Positions 42,377 through 51,397 of a stretch of 57,246 bases of DNA are shown one piece after another; the stretch's first letter is position 1; the number at the start of each line of letters is the position of its first letter. The translations under genes and the position numbers were made by a program. The stretch lies in NCBI GenBank assembly GCA_023410025.1, contig JAEYQM010000077.1:1-57246 (forward strand). Direction: 5' to 3'. Source of the stretch: Bacillota bacterium (GTDB lineage Bacteria > Bacillota_I > Bacilli_A > ML615J-28 > CAG-698). Below the pieces are notes generated by a model. It was given only the letters and a program-made list of their open reading frames with translations, had not been told where the DNA came from and did not search any database.

Positions 42377-43024
42377 CTATTCTAGAAATATACGACCTAA
42401 GCGTATATAAGTTGCTCCATTTTGAATAGCGATTTTGTAATCATTACTCATTCCCATAGATAATTCATGGCATGGGGCATATTCTAGATTCATTGCCTCA
42501 ATAACTTGTTGCATTTTTTTCATTCTTCTAAAACTATCGTTTAGTACATCTATATCATTAGTTAGTTTGGCAATACACATTAATCCAATTACCCTAATAT
42601 TTTTACATTTACTTAAACTTTTTATAAATAATTTTGTATTCTCAATTGGAATACCTTGTTTATTAGGTTCTTCAGATATGTTTATTTGTACAAAACAATC
42701 TAATGGTTTTTCAAGTCTCTTATCAAGTTCCATTGCAAGCGATAGACGATCTAGTGAATGTAAACATGATATTTTATTTACTATATCTTTAACCTTACGA
42801 GATTGGACAACCCCAAAAAAATGCCAATTTATATTTTCATCTTTTAATGATTCGTATTTTTCTAAAAACATATCAGTACGGTTTTCACCAAAATCTCTAA
42901 TACCGGCTTTAATAAGTTCCCTTGTTTGATCAATTGTCATATATTTGGTTGCAGCAATTAAATGTACATTTTCAAATTCGCTTATTTCTCTTTTGATAAG
43001 CTCAACTTTCTCTCTAACTCCCAT
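42377..43024 (-). CDS. yggS: PLP homeostasis protein YggS/YlmE
   Basis: 215 residues from the ATG at 43024, with GGAGGGG directly upstream; the longer GTG start lies in that site. The alanine-racemase-like barrel has LIAATKYM (PLP lysine), FGENRTDMFLEK, WHFFGVVQSRKV, SMGMSNDYKIAI and GATYIRLGRIFL. It binds PLP without catalysis and controls vitamin B6 and amino-acid balance. First gene of the ylmE-sepF-ylmG-ylmH-ileS run. Confidence 0.93.
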   Translation of the reverse strand: MGVREKVELIKREISEFENVHLIAATKYMTIDQTRELIKAGIRDFGENRTDMFLEKYESLKDENINWHFFGVVQSRKVKDIVNKISCLHSLDRLSLAMELDKRLEKPLDCFVQINISEEPNKQGIPIENTKLFIKSLSKCKNIRVIGLMCIAKLTNDIDVLNDSFRRMKKMQQVIEAMNLEYAPCHELSMGMSNDYKIAIQNGATYIRLGRIFLE

Positions 43025-43067
43025 TTGCCCCTCCACATAAGTAAAATATCAAACATAACTATATCAT

Positions 43068-43096
43068 ATTATACTATTTTTTGAAAAAAAATGCAA
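43068..43096 (-). promoter_or_regulatory. promoter for the yggS-sepF-ileS operon
   Basis: TTGCAT (43091-43096, minus strand), 17-base spacer, TATAAT (43068-43073). The ATG is 43 bases downstream. Confidence 0.75.
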
Positions 43097-43115
43097 ACAA
43101 TTAGTTAGAAATATC

Positions 43116-43146
43116 GAAAACTGGCGATAAGCAAATCATCGCCAGT
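43116..43146 (-). terminator. terminator hairpin after the M42 peptidase gene
   Basis: 9-bp GC-containing stem (43120-43128 with 43138-43146) with a 9-base loop, but only four T on the minus strand. It lies 7 bases past the stop. Confidence 0.65.
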
Positions 43147-43153
43147 CAAATAA

Positions 43154-44212
43154 CTAATTATAAGTAATTTCGAATACAGCTTTTTCATTTATTTGTTTAA
43201 TTGTTTCGACAACTAATTTAACACAATAATCAAAGTCTTTTTTCGAAATCATTGAAGTATGTGAATGAATATAGCGACTTGCTAAACAAAGTGACATTGC
43301 TGGTGAACCATCATGTGCTAAATGCATTGCTCCTGCATCAGTGCTTCCAGCAGTTAAATAATCTAGTTGAACAGGAATATCATTTTTAGAAGCAACATCT
43401 AACACAAATTCTCTTAATGGAGTATGGCCAACTAAACCACCATCATATAATAAGATTAATGGACCATTACCCATTTTTACACTTCCATCAGTTCCTGGAG
43501 TATCCTTAGCAATACCAACATCTAAAGCAATAGAAATATCTGGATTTACAATATTACTTGCTGTTTTCGCACCACGAAGTCCAAGTTCTTCTTGAACAGT
43601 AAATACACCATAAACTGTATTTTCAAGTTCTAAATCCTTTAATTGTCTTAATACTTCAATAACAACAGCAACACCGATACGGTCATCCCATGCTTTTCCT
43701 AAAAGGAAGTCATTATTTGCAAGTACATTGAAATCAATTTTAGGTGTAATCATGTCACCAATTTTAATTCCCATTTTTTCAACTTCTTCTTTAGAAGTAA
43801 CACCTAAATCAATATAAATATCTTCTATCTTTACAGGGTTTTTTCTTTCATCAGCTGATAAAATGTGAGGAGGCTTAGAGCCTGTAACCCCTAAATATGT
43901 TTTACCTGTTGAAGTAGTAATAGTCATTTGTTGAGCAAGCATTACTTGACTCCACCATCCACCTATTGTTTGAAACTTCAAATAACCATCGTTTGTTATT
44001 TTTGTAACAATCATACCAACTTCATCCATATGTCCAGCCAACATAATTTTTGGGCCTTTATTTCCCATTTTAACAATCATTGATCCAAGATTATCATATG
44101 TAATATTATCTTCACTAATAAATTTTGTAATTTCTTCTTTTACTAATTCTTTTACATAACGTTCGTGGCCACTAATTCCATTAACCTCTGATAATTTTTT
44201 TAATAATTCCAT
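43154..44212 (-). CDS. M42-family glutamyl aminopeptidase / endo-glucanase-type peptidase
   Basis: 352 residues. The M42 metal ligands are visible: AGHMDEVGMIV (His and Asp), AWDDRIGVAVV (bridging Asp), VQEELGLRGA (catalytic Glu pair), LDVGIA and the final HSHTSM His. These are large dodecameric cytosolic aminopeptidases that trim peptides. The ribosome site is TTAGGTGAG. It is the last gene of the argS operon, 8 bases after the membrane protein gene. Confidence 0.92.
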   Translation of the reverse strand: MELLKKLSEVNGISGHERYVKELVKEEITKFISEDNITYDNLGSMIVKMGNKGPKIMLAGHMDEVGMIVTKITNDGYLKFQTIGGWWSQVMLAQQMTITTSTGKTYLGVTGSKPPHILSADERKNPVKIEDIYIDLGVTSKEEVEKMGIKIGDMITPKIDFNVLANNDFLLGKAWDDRIGVAVVIEVLRQLKDLELENTVYGVFTVQEELGLRGAKTASNIVNPDISIALDVGIAKDTPGTDGSVKMGNGPLILLYDGGLVGHTPLREFVLDVASKNDIPVQLDYLTAGSTDAGAMHLAHDGSPAMSLCLASRYIHSHTSMISKKDFDYCVKLVVETIKQINEKAVFEITYN

Positions 44213-44220
44213 TTTCTCAC

Positions 44221-44877
44221 CTAAGCATGTATTTCATTTTTGTTTGTTTGTTCTTGTGGAGCATCAGCTGGAACTTTAATTTCATCAGCAGTTGGTGCTT
44301 CAATTTTTTGTTCTTGAACTTTTTTTGTAATTATTTTTGCGGCAATTTCACCACGATATTTACGATAATTATTATATCCAGAATTTCCAATAAATATTGC
44401 TGTAAGTAATGATAAAGCTAATACTACCCATCCTAAATATTTTTCATTAAACCCTCCTGTAGCAATAATCCATGTACCTAAAGTCATAAAGATTACATGA
44501 GCTAAGAATTTAGGTTTATCTGTTTCTTCTTTTCTAATAGTAACAGAGTAAAAGTATATTAGACCACGAGAATATAAAACAGATCCAATTAAATATCCAA
44601 ATAAAGATTTTAAATCCTTACCAGTAAATGCAAAGTAAACAAGCAAAGCACCAATAATGATGTTTGCAAGAATTTCTAATACGTAAATCCATTTTAATAA
44701 TTTATCAAATGTTGTTTTAAATAAGGGTATTAGTCTCAATAATGCAAGTACAAAAATAGTTGTACCAACAATTGCAAGTAATGCCCCATCAACAAATTTA
44801 GCAATTAGTCCAACAATTAAAACTAATGCTACACCAATAAATTCCCATAACCATAAATACTTTTTAACTGTTTTCAT
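44221..44877 (-). CDS. multi-pass membrane protein of unknown function
   Basis: 218 residues with about seven hydrophobic helices (from residue 8 to 170) and a charged Gln/Glu/Pro-rich cytosolic tail (EAPTADEIKVPADAPQEQ). No family recognised. Its ATG overlaps the argS stop by one base (TAATG), so it is translationally coupled to argS. The M42 peptidase gene follows by 8 bases. Whether the operon reflects a shared job is unclear. Confidence 0.65.
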   Translation of the reverse strand: MKTVKKYLWLWEFIGVALVLIVGLIAKFVDGALLAIVGTTIFVLALLRLIPLFKTTFDKLLKWIYVLEILANIIIGALLVYFAFTGKDLKSLFGYLIGSVLYSRGLIYFYSVTIRKEETDKPKFLAHVIFMTLGTWIIATGGFNEKYLGWVVLALSLLTAIFIGNSGYNNYRKYRGEIAAKIITKKVQEQKIEAPTADEIKVPADAPQEQTNKNEIHA

Positions 44878-46517
44878 TACATTTTCTCCTTTACATTAAC
44901 CCCAATTAATCCCAAACTATCTTTTAATACAATTTGTACTGCCTTAAGTAAGGTAAGTTTCTCATTTGTTAAGTCAAGATCATCACTGATGATTTTTTCA
45001 TCATTATAATAACTATGTAATGCATTAGCAAGTTGATATGCATATTGTGCAATCTTATGAGGAAGACGTTTTTCAGCAGCTTCTTCAATTACTAATGGAT
45101 ATTGTAGTAGGGTTAATATAATTTTATCACATTTCTCAGCGTTAAGGTTGTTAAATGATTTAACTTGAGTAAAATGTATATTTTTTTCTTCAACAGTTCT
45201 AAATAAACTAGCAATACGAGCATAAGCATATTGAACATAGTAAACAGGATTTTCATTAGTATTACGTAGAGCCAAATCTAAATCAATATCCATTGGTGTA
45301 GATAGTGCTTTTGATGAATACATATATCTAATTGCATCAGTTCCTACTTCATCAATAATATCTCTTAAAGTGATTGATTTACCACTTCTCTTACTCATCT
45401 TAACTTCTTCACCATTTTGAAGGACTCTAACCATTTGTAATATTTCAATATGAACTTTATCAGGATTTCCACCAACACAGGCAATCGCAGCTTTTAAACG
45501 ATTGATATATCCATGATGGTCAGCACCTAATACGTCAATTAATTGATCATATCCACGTGATAATTTATTTTTATGATATGCAATATCTGGTGTTAAATAA
45601 GTATATGTCTTATCACTCTTTACAAGTACACGATCTTTTTCGTCATTATATAAAGTTGATTTTAACCAAATAGCTCCATCTTGTTCATATGTATGATTAT
45701 TATCAATTAAATATTGTAAAGTTTTTTCAACCTCACCATTGTCATATAAAGTTTTTTCACTAAACCAAATATCAAATTCAACATTGAAATCTTTTAAGTC
45801 TTTTTTAAGTCCTGCTAATAGATAATCAACTCCTTTATTTCTAAAGAAATCATATCCATCTTCTTTTAAGAATTTATCGCCAACTTCATTTTTAATCATT
45901 TTAGCGATTTCAATAATTTCCTTACCATGGTAAAAACCGTCTTTCATATCAGCAGTTTGACCAAATAATTCTTTATATCTTTCACAAATTGATAATGCTA
46001 AGTTATTAATTTGATTTCCACCATCATTTACATAATGTTCTTTAGTAACATCATAACCTGCTTTTTTTAGAATTCTAGCAAGTGAATCACCATAACTTGC
46101 CCCTCTACCATGAGCGATATGTAAATATCCTGTAGGATTAGCACTAACAAATTCAATATTAATTTTTTCATTACGTGTTTCTAAAACACCATAATTTTCT
46201 TTATTTTCTAAAATATCAAAAACAACATTTTTAAGATATTCATTATCAAAATAAAAATTAATAAATCCAGCACCAGCAACTTCACATTTTTTTAAATGTA
46301 AATTTTCAATATTTAGTTTTAAAACAATTTCTTTTGCTATTAATACAGGATTTTTTCTCAAAGATTTAGCAAGTCTCATTGCTAGGTTTGTTGAATAATC
46401 ACCGAAAGTAGGATCAGCTGGAACTTCAAATATTATTTCAACATCGTCAACTACACCCATTTCGGTAATAATTTTTTTTAAACTTTGTTTAATTGCATCA
46501 AGTATTTGTTTAATCAT
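44877..46517 (-). CDS. argS: arginyl-tRNA synthetase
   Basis: 546 residues, class I. VSANPTGYLHIAHGRGASYGD carries the HIGH box (cited in part as HIAHGRG). KMSKRSGK is the KMSKS box. The N-terminal additional domain and C-terminal DALR domain (YVQYAYARIASLFR, LPHKIAQYAY) are typical. It charges tRNA-Arg. AAAAGGTGAAA precedes the ATG. It has its own promoter just after the terminator of the upstream non-coding RNA, so no T-box leader is used. Confidence 0.98.
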   Translation of the reverse strand: MIKQILDAIKQSLKKIITEMGVVDDVEIIFEVPADPTFGDYSTNLAMRLAKSLRKNPVLIAKEIVLKLNIENLHLKKCEVAGAGFINFYFDNEYLKNVVFDILENKENYGVLETRNEKINIEFVSANPTGYLHIAHGRGASYGDSLARILKKAGYDVTKEHYVNDGGNQINNLALSICERYKELFGQTADMKDGFYHGKEIIEIAKMIKNEVGDKFLKEDGYDFFRNKGVDYLLAGLKKDLKDFNVEFDIWFSEKTLYDNGEVEKTLQYLIDNNHTYEQDGAIWLKSTLYNDEKDRVLVKSDKTYTYLTPDIAYHKNKLSRGYDQLIDVLGADHHGYINRLKAAIACVGGNPDKVHIEILQMVRVLQNGEEVKMSKRSGKSITLRDIIDEVGTDAIRYMYSSKALSTPMDIDLDLALRNTNENPVYYVQYAYARIASLFRTVEEKNIHFTQVKSFNNLNAEKCDKIILTLLQYPLVIEEAAEKRLPHKIAQYAYQLANALHSYYNDEKIISDDLDLTNEKLTLLKAVQIVLKDSLGLIGVNVKEKM

Positions 46518-46627
46518 TTATTTCACCTTTTCTATAAAATTATCTTATTTTATTATAAACTAGTTATTTTATTTAATTTAAAATATTTATTACTTAAAAC
46601 TATGACTTGAATAACTATATTTATTAT

Positions 46628-46656
46628 ATTATACCATATATGTAAATAGTTTTCAA
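46628..46656 (-). promoter_or_regulatory. promoter for the argS operon
   Basis: TTGAAA (46651-46656, minus strand), 17-base spacer, TATAAT (46628-46633). It is immediately beyond the terminator of the non-coding RNA and about 110 bases ahead of the argS start. Confidence 0.75.
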
Positions 46657-46662
46657 AGTAAA

Positions 46663-46691
46663 ATAAAAAAAAGTGATTTTAATCACTTTTT
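46663..46691 (-). terminator. rho-independent terminator of the non-coding RNA
   Basis: 11-bp perfect stem (46681-46691 with 46668-46678) and a run of eight T on the minus strand. It separates the RNA from the argS promoter. Confidence 0.85.
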
Positions 46692-46875
46692 AAAAAAATA
46701 GCCCAGAAAGCCGTTATTACTATGTGAAACCTGCATTTCACAAATTCGGAAGACTTTAGATAACTTCATTAGGATTCTTAAAATATATTTTAAGCATTCA
46801 ACACAGAAGTATCGCAACCTCCTAGATAATCTTGTTCGGTTCGCATATTTGTAAAATCACGAACTCCCCAGGTTC
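46664..46875 (-). ncRNA. structured small RNA, 6S RNA candidate
   Basis: A promoter at 46882-46910 and a strong terminator at 46663-46691 delimit a ~210-base transcript without a coding ORF. The sequence folds into a rod. The 5' TGAACCTG pairs with CAGGTTTCA near the 3' side. An 11-bp helix ATTTTACAAAT/ATTTGTGAAAT follows. Then an asymmetric bubble of ~24 bases, GGAGG/CTTCC, GATACTTC/GAAGTTATC with one bulge, and a terminal hairpin CTTAAAAT/ATTTTAAG. An alternative GTTCG/CGAAC hairpin lies in the 5' strand. A long rod with a central bubble fits 6S RNA (ssrS), which binds sigma-A RNA polymerase. It is clearly not tmRNA, RNase P or SRP RNA. The 6S call is tentative. Confidence 0.55.
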
Positions 46876-46881
46876 AACTTT

Positions 46882-46910
46882 AGTATACATTATAAAAGGG
46901 TCTTTGTCAA
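46882..46910 (-). promoter_or_regulatory. promoter for the non-coding RNA
   Basis: Perfect TTGACA (46905-46910, minus strand), 17-base spacer, TATACT (46882-46887). Transcription should begin near 46875. Confidence 0.85.
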
Positions 46911-46927
46911 TGGTATTGGTATGGTTG

Positions 46928-48193
46928 TTACATTTTTTTCATAATATATATATCTAGTTCTTCTTTAAATCTTTTCTCTAATTTTATTATTGCATAAATA
47001 TTTATTACTCCAAGTAAGATTAATCCATAATCAATAAAATCCCATAAAATTAAACCGGTTAAAAAGACTCCTAATGCAGTGCCAATTATATATAACGCAC
47101 GGTAAATTACCTTTGCAAGTCCTATCCTCTTCTTTGAAAACAAATAAATCATATTAGTTTCTCCACCATAGAAACTACTAACCCATGTAGCTATCGAAAA
47201 AATGAATAAGAAAAAGGCTCCTAAATAGTATCCAAATCCGCCTAGTATTTCTTCAAATACGGAAATTGCTAGTAAACTTCCATCTTTGTTTATTAAATTA
47301 ATATCATATATACAAATCATTAAACCAAATAAACCACACATAAAAACTGTATCAATAAATACACCTAATACCTGAACAAATCCTTGGCTTATAGGGTTTT
47401 TAGCCTCACTCATTCCAGTCATTGAAGGAGTTGTACCAAAACCTGATTCATTAGAAAAGGCACTTCTTTTAAATCCAATGGTTATTGCACTTCCAATTAA
47501 TCCTCCAACCCCACTTTTAAAAGAAAAAGCATCTTTCAATATTCTCCCAATTGCTTCTGGCAAATAGATAATATTAACAAATATCGCTATTAAACAAATA
47601 GATAAAAAACATATGGTCATAAATGGAACAATCTTTTCAACTAAATTTAATATTTTTCTTGTCCCTTTAAAAATTACAAAAAAAGCAAATAATAGCATTA
47701 TAATAAAAATTATATAATTATTTATTTTGAAAGGAATTTGAATAGAGTTTTTTAATGTATTTACTTGTAATGGTCCAAATAGTACAGTAGATGATAAAAG
47801 TAATATTACACTAAAAATATAGGCTAGTTTTTTCTTCTTTAATCCATAATTAATATAATTACTACTACTACTTCTATATTCTCCATCAATTAATATTTGA
47901 TACTTTACAGAAAGTGTATTTTCAATTAAAGAAAAAACAGAGCTAAAGAAAGCAAATATTACCATCCAAAATAATGAACCATATCCACCATAAATAATAG
48001 CTGTTGTAACACCAACTACATTTCCGGCTCCTATATGACTTGCAAGTGTTAATAGGAGGGTAAGATAGACAGATTTATTTTTCTTAAATTCTTTAATACT
48101 TTCAGTAAAACATTTCAAATGGACAAAACGGTATTTAAATGAATAAAATATTGCCAGCAAAAATACTAAAATTAAAAATGCATTGATAATCAC
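46928..48193 (-). CDS. alanine/glycine:cation symporter family protein
   Basis: 421 residues with about ten or eleven membrane helices. The AGCS signatures are present: THIGAGN-like LASHIGAGNVVGV near residues 50-62, KRSAFSNESGFGTTPSMTG and ISQGFVQVLGVFIDT. These sodium-coupled carriers import alanine or glycine. Length is slightly below the usual 450-480. The start is GTG at 48193 with GGTGATG just upstream. The stop lies 18 bases before the promoter of the non-coding RNA, with no clear terminator between. Confidence 0.88.
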   Translation of the reverse strand: MIINAFLILVFLLAIFYSFKYRFVHLKCFTESIKEFKKNKSVYLTLLLTLASHIGAGNVVGVTTAIIYGGYGSLFWMVIFAFFSSVFSLIENTLSVKYQILIDGEYRSSSSNYINYGLKKKKLAYIFSVILLLSSTVLFGPLQVNTLKNSIQIPFKINNYIIFIIMLLFAFFVIFKGTRKILNLVEKIVPFMTICFLSICLIAIFVNIIYLPEAIGRILKDAFSFKSGVGGLIGSAITIGFKRSAFSNESGFGTTPSMTGMSEAKNPISQGFVQVLGVFIDTVFMCGLFGLMICIYDINLINKDGSLLAISVFEEILGGFGYYLGAFFLFIFSIATWVSSFYGGETNMIYLFSKKRIGLAKVIYRALYIIGTALGVFLTGLILWDFIDYGLILLGVINIYAIIKLEKRFKEELDIYIMKKM

Positions 48194-48240
48194 AACATCA
48201 CCAATACATTTTATAGTTTTTTTAATATTATATAACCTAA

Positions 48241-49089
48241 TTATTCAAAAGAAAATGATACTCCAAATCCTCCATAGCCAAGATTAATGGCGATAACAGG
48301 AGTTATACCATCTCTGACTTTTACTTTTACATTAGGAAATTCCTCTTGAATTCTTTTTAACACTTGAGTAATACGATCTTTAAAGTGTACATAAGCAACG
48401 GAAATATGAATCTTTGTATCTACTCCTTCAAAGAAATCCTTCATTTTATCAACTATTCCTTCAGCAACTTGTTTTTCTGTACGCATTTTTGAATTAATAT
48501 TTACATCACCATTAAAAAATTCAATGATTGGTTTTACTCTTAATAAATTACCAATTGTTGCTTTTATTCTTGTAATTCTACCTGATTTTTGTAATGAGTT
48601 TAAATTATCCATACTCATTAAAATCCCACTATTATGAGTTACTTCTGTAATTTTTTCAATAGCAGTATCAAGAGAATCACCTTCATTTAAATATCTTACA
48701 AAAATTTCAGTAATTGTTTCAGCACCAATTGCTGTAGATAAGGTATCAATAATATGAATATTTACTCCTTCAATATCTTGTTTTGCAATATTTGCAGCTT
48801 GATAAGTTCCTGAAAGTGTTGAAGAGATTGTAAGACACACAATGTCTGTTGCCCCTTCATTTTTTAAATTTTCGAAGAACTCTAAAAAAACATTAGGTGA
48901 AGGTTGACTTGTTGAAACTTTAGAACCTTTCTCTACAGCATCTAAAACTTCAATAAAGCTAATATCTACACCATCCCTATAAGACTTGCCATCGATAATT
49001 ACGTTTAAGGGTATAACCGATATGTTATTCTCTAAAACAAAATCCTTTTCTAAATTAAATGTACTATCAACTAAAATTCTAATATTCAT
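48241..49089 (-). CDS. DegV family fatty-acid-binding protein
   Basis: 282 residues. The DegV/FakB fold is evident: RILVDSTFNLEKDF, VIPLNVIIDGKSYRDGVDI (cited in part), STSQPSPNVF and the TISSTLSGTYQAA fatty-acid head-group loop. FakB proteins present exogenous fatty acids to the kinase FakA for phosphorylation and entry into phospholipid synthesis. fakA is not in the window. It starts at the ATG at 49089 with AAAGG about ten bases upstream, and is divergent from the radical SAM gene. Confidence 0.92.
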   Translation of the reverse strand: MNIRILVDSTFNLEKDFVLENNISVIPLNVIIDGKSYRDGVDISFIEVLDAVEKGSKVSTSQPSPNVFLEFFENLKNEGATDIVCLTISSTLSGTYQAANIAKQDIEGVNIHIIDTLSTAIGAETITEIFVRYLNEGDSLDTAIEKITEVTHNSGILMSMDNLNSLQKSGRITRIKATIGNLLRVKPIIEFFNGDVNINSKMRTEKQVAEGIVDKMKDFFEGVDTKIHISVAYVHFKDRITQVLKRIQEEFPNVKVKVRDGITPVIAINLGYGGFGVSFSFE

Positions 49090-49171
49090 AATAAAAAACC
49101 TTTCAATACTTATTTTACTATAGTATACAATAATTAATTATAACTTAAATTTAAATAAAAAGTAAAAATTG

Positions 49172-49199
49172 TTTACAAAACTTATATATTTAGTATACT
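49172..49199 (+). promoter_or_regulatory. promoter for the radical SAM gene
   Basis: TTTACA (49172-49177), 16-base spacer, TATACT (49194-49199). The ATG at 49217 follows closely. Confidence 0.55.
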
Positions 49200-49216
49200 T
49201 AAACTAGGTGATAAAC

Positions 49217-50146
49217 ATGTACTTTACAGACCAACATAAATACAATTCATTAGACCAATATCTAAAAGAAACATACAATTCAAAAGTTTTTAAAGTAGCA
49301 CTAAATGGTGACTTTGATTGCCCTAATCGTGATGGGTTAATTAGTAAGCACGGATGCATATTCTGTTCTGAAAAAGGAAGCGGAGATTTTGCTGGAAATA
49401 AAGAAGATACTTTACAAACACAATTTGATACAGTAAGAAATATTATTCATCTTAAATGGCCTGATGCAAAATATATTGTATACTTCCAAGCCAATACTAA
49501 TACGTATGGATCATTAAATAAAATAAAAAATCTTATGGAAAAAGCAATTTCTCTAGATAAAAACATTGTAGCATTAAGTATAGCAACTAGATGCGATAGT
49601 ATTAGTGATGAAGTATTAGACTATCTTGCAGAGTTAAATACAAGAATTCCAGTTTGGATTGAACTAGGTCTTCAATCTATTCATAGTGAATCATTAAGAT
49701 CAATGAATATTGGTTATACTGTAAAACAATTTGACGAAGCAGTTACTAGACTTAGAAATAATAATCTATGTGTTATAGCTCATATTATAAATGGTTTTCC
49801 AAATGAAACAAAAGAAATGATGTTAGATACAGTAAGACACTTAAATTTACTTGATATTCAAGGGATAAAAATCCATTCTTTATTTGTTTTACAAGGTACA
49901 ATACTAGGAAATATTTATCAAAATAATCCGTTTAGAATTTTAGAATTAAACGAATATGTTGATATAGTTTGTGAACAAATTGCTATTTTAAAAGATAATA
50001 TAATAATTCATAGAATCAATGGAGATGCTCCAAGACAAGACTTACTAGCACCAATGTGGAGTATAAAAAAACTAGTTGTTATGAATGAAATTGATAAGGA
50101 AATGAAAGTTAGAAATTACTTTCAAGGTTGTAAATATAATAAATAA
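49217..50146 (+). CDS. radical SAM protein, YhcC/TIGR01212 family
   Basis: 309 residues from the ATG at 49217, preceded by AGGTGATAAAC; the GTG three codons earlier is part of the ribosome site. It has the atypical iron-sulfur motif of this family, CPNRDG followed by HGCIFCSE, giving CX..CXXC ligands. LQSIHSESLRSMNIG and HIINGFPNET match the barrel. YhcC-type proteins are widespread, of unproven substrate, and related to elongator-like Elp3 enzymes. Monocistronic, with a shared terminator against metK. Confidence 0.88.
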   Translation: MYFTDQHKYNSLDQYLKETYNSKVFKVALNGDFDCPNRDGLISKHGCIFCSEKGSGDFAGNKEDTLQTQFDTVRNIIHLKWPDAKYIVYFQANTNTYGSLNKIKNLMEKAISLDKNIVALSIATRCDSISDEVLDYLAELNTRIPVWIELGLQSIHSESLRSMNIGYTVKQFDEAVTRLRNNNLCVIAHIINGFPNETKEMMLDTVRHLNLLDIQGIKIHSLFVLQGTILGNIYQNNPFRILELNEYVDIVCEQIAILKDNIIIHRINGDAPRQDLLAPMWSIKKLVVMNEIDKEMKVRNYFQGCKYNK

Positions 50147-50164
50147 TTTTAATACTTATATTAG

Positions 50165-50219
50165 AAATTAAAAAATTGTGGTGATATGAATTAATCATAT
50201 AACCACAATTTGTTTTTTT
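50165..50219. terminator. bidirectional terminator between the radical SAM gene and metK
   Basis: 10-bp outer stem (50173-50182 with 50202-50211) enclosing an ATATGA/TCATAT inner stem. T-runs flank it on both strands. The metK stop sits at its right edge. Confidence 0.85.
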
Positions 50220-51360
50220 ATAGGTATTTTTTTAATACTTCTACTTTGTCCAATTTTTCCCATGGCAAATCTAAATCATTGCGTCCGAAATGTCCATAGT
50301 TAGAAATTTGTGAATAGATTGGTCTTCTTAAATCAAATTGATTTATAATTCCAAGAGGAGTTAATAAGAAGTTTTCACGAATTGCTTTAATCATAATATC
50401 CTTAGATACTTTACCTGTATCATAGTCATTAATCATAATTGAAGTAGGATCAGCCACACCAATTACATAACTTAATCCAACTTCTAATTTATCAGCAAAG
50501 CCAGCTGCAACTAAGTTTTTAGCAATATATCTTGCTAGGTATGAAGCACTACGGTCAACTTTAGTTGGGTCTTTACCACTAAATGCTCCCCCACCATGGC
50601 GAGAAAAACCTCCATATGTATCAACAATAATCTTTCTACCAGTTAATCCTGAGTCTCCTTTTGGACCACCAATAACGAATCTACCTGTTGGATTTACAAA
50701 TATTTTTGTGTTTTCATCAATTAGTTCAGCAGGAACAACATCTTTAATTACATTTTCAATAACAAAGTTTCTTAATTCTTCTTGTGTTACAGATTCATTA
50801 TGTTGAGTTGATATTACAACACTGTCAACACGTAAAACTTTGCCATCTACGTATTCAACAGAAACCTGACTTTTACCATCTGGTCTTAAATAATCAACTA
50901 ATCCAGCTTTTCTAACTTCAGTTAAACGACGAGATAATTTATGAGCTAAAATAATTGGAGTAGGCATATATTCAGCATTTTCATTGCTTGCAAAACCAAA
51001 CATTAAGCCTTGGTCTCCAGCCCCTTCACCCTCTCTAACACCCATTGCGATGTCGGGAGATTGCTCATCTAAGCACACAAGAACTGCTAAGTTTTCAGCA
51101 TCAAATCCAATTTTACCACGATCGTATCCTATTTCTTTAACAGTTTTACGAACTACACTTTGGATATCTACATATGCTTCAGCGGTTACTTCACCCATAA
51201 CCAAAACTAATCCAGTTGTAGCAACAACTTCACAAGCAACTCTAGCATATTTATCTTGCTTTAGTAATTCGTCAAGAATAGAATCGGCAATCTTATCACA
51301 TACCTTGTCAGGATGTCCTTCAGTGACTGATTCTGAAGTAAATAAAATCTTCTCTTTCAT
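50218..51360 (-). CDS. metK: S-adenosylmethionine synthetase
   Basis: 380 residues. The MetK motifs are canonical: FTSESVTEGHPDKVCD at the N-terminus (His17-type residue), GAGDQGLMFG, and GGGAFSGKDPTKVDRS (phosphate loop). It makes SAM from methionine and ATP. GAGGTAAGAAG precedes the ATG. No SAM riboswitch fits in the 37-base gap to the helicase gene upstream, so it is probably cotranscribed or weakly self-promoted. Confidence 0.98.
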   Translation of the reverse strand: MKEKILFTSESVTEGHPDKVCDKIADSILDELLKQDKYARVACEVVATTGLVLVMGEVTAEAYVDIQSVVRKTVKEIGYDRGKIGFDAENLAVLVCLDEQSPDIAMGVREGEGAGDQGLMFGFASNENAEYMPTPIILAHKLSRRLTEVRKAGLVDYLRPDGKSQVSVEYVDGKVLRVDSVVISTQHNESVTQEELRNFVIENVIKDVVPAELIDENTKIFVNPTGRFVIGGPKGDSGLTGRKIIVDTYGGFSRHGGGAFSGKDPTKVDRSASYLARYIAKNLVAAGFADKLEVGLSYVIGVADPTSIMINDYDTGKVSKDIMIKAIRENFLLTPLGIINQFDLRRPIYSQISNYGHFGRNDLDLPWEKLDKVEVLKKYL

Positions 51361-51397
51361 CTTCTTACCTCTATTTTTTATATTGTTTTATAAATGT

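Noticed and set aside
46664..46875. T-box leader for argS
   Set aside because: No T-box core (AGGGTGGNACCGCG) is present, and a terminator followed by a separate argS promoter isolates this RNA from argS.
46664..46875. tmRNA, RNase P RNA or SRP RNA
   Set aside because: There is no tRNA-like end with encoded CCA, no GAGGAAAGTCC-type RNase P core and no GGAAGGAAGCAGCC-type SRP tetraloop region.
51361..51397. SAM riboswitch ahead of metK
   Set aside because: Only 37 bases separate metK from the upstream gene, too few for any SAM riboswitch class.
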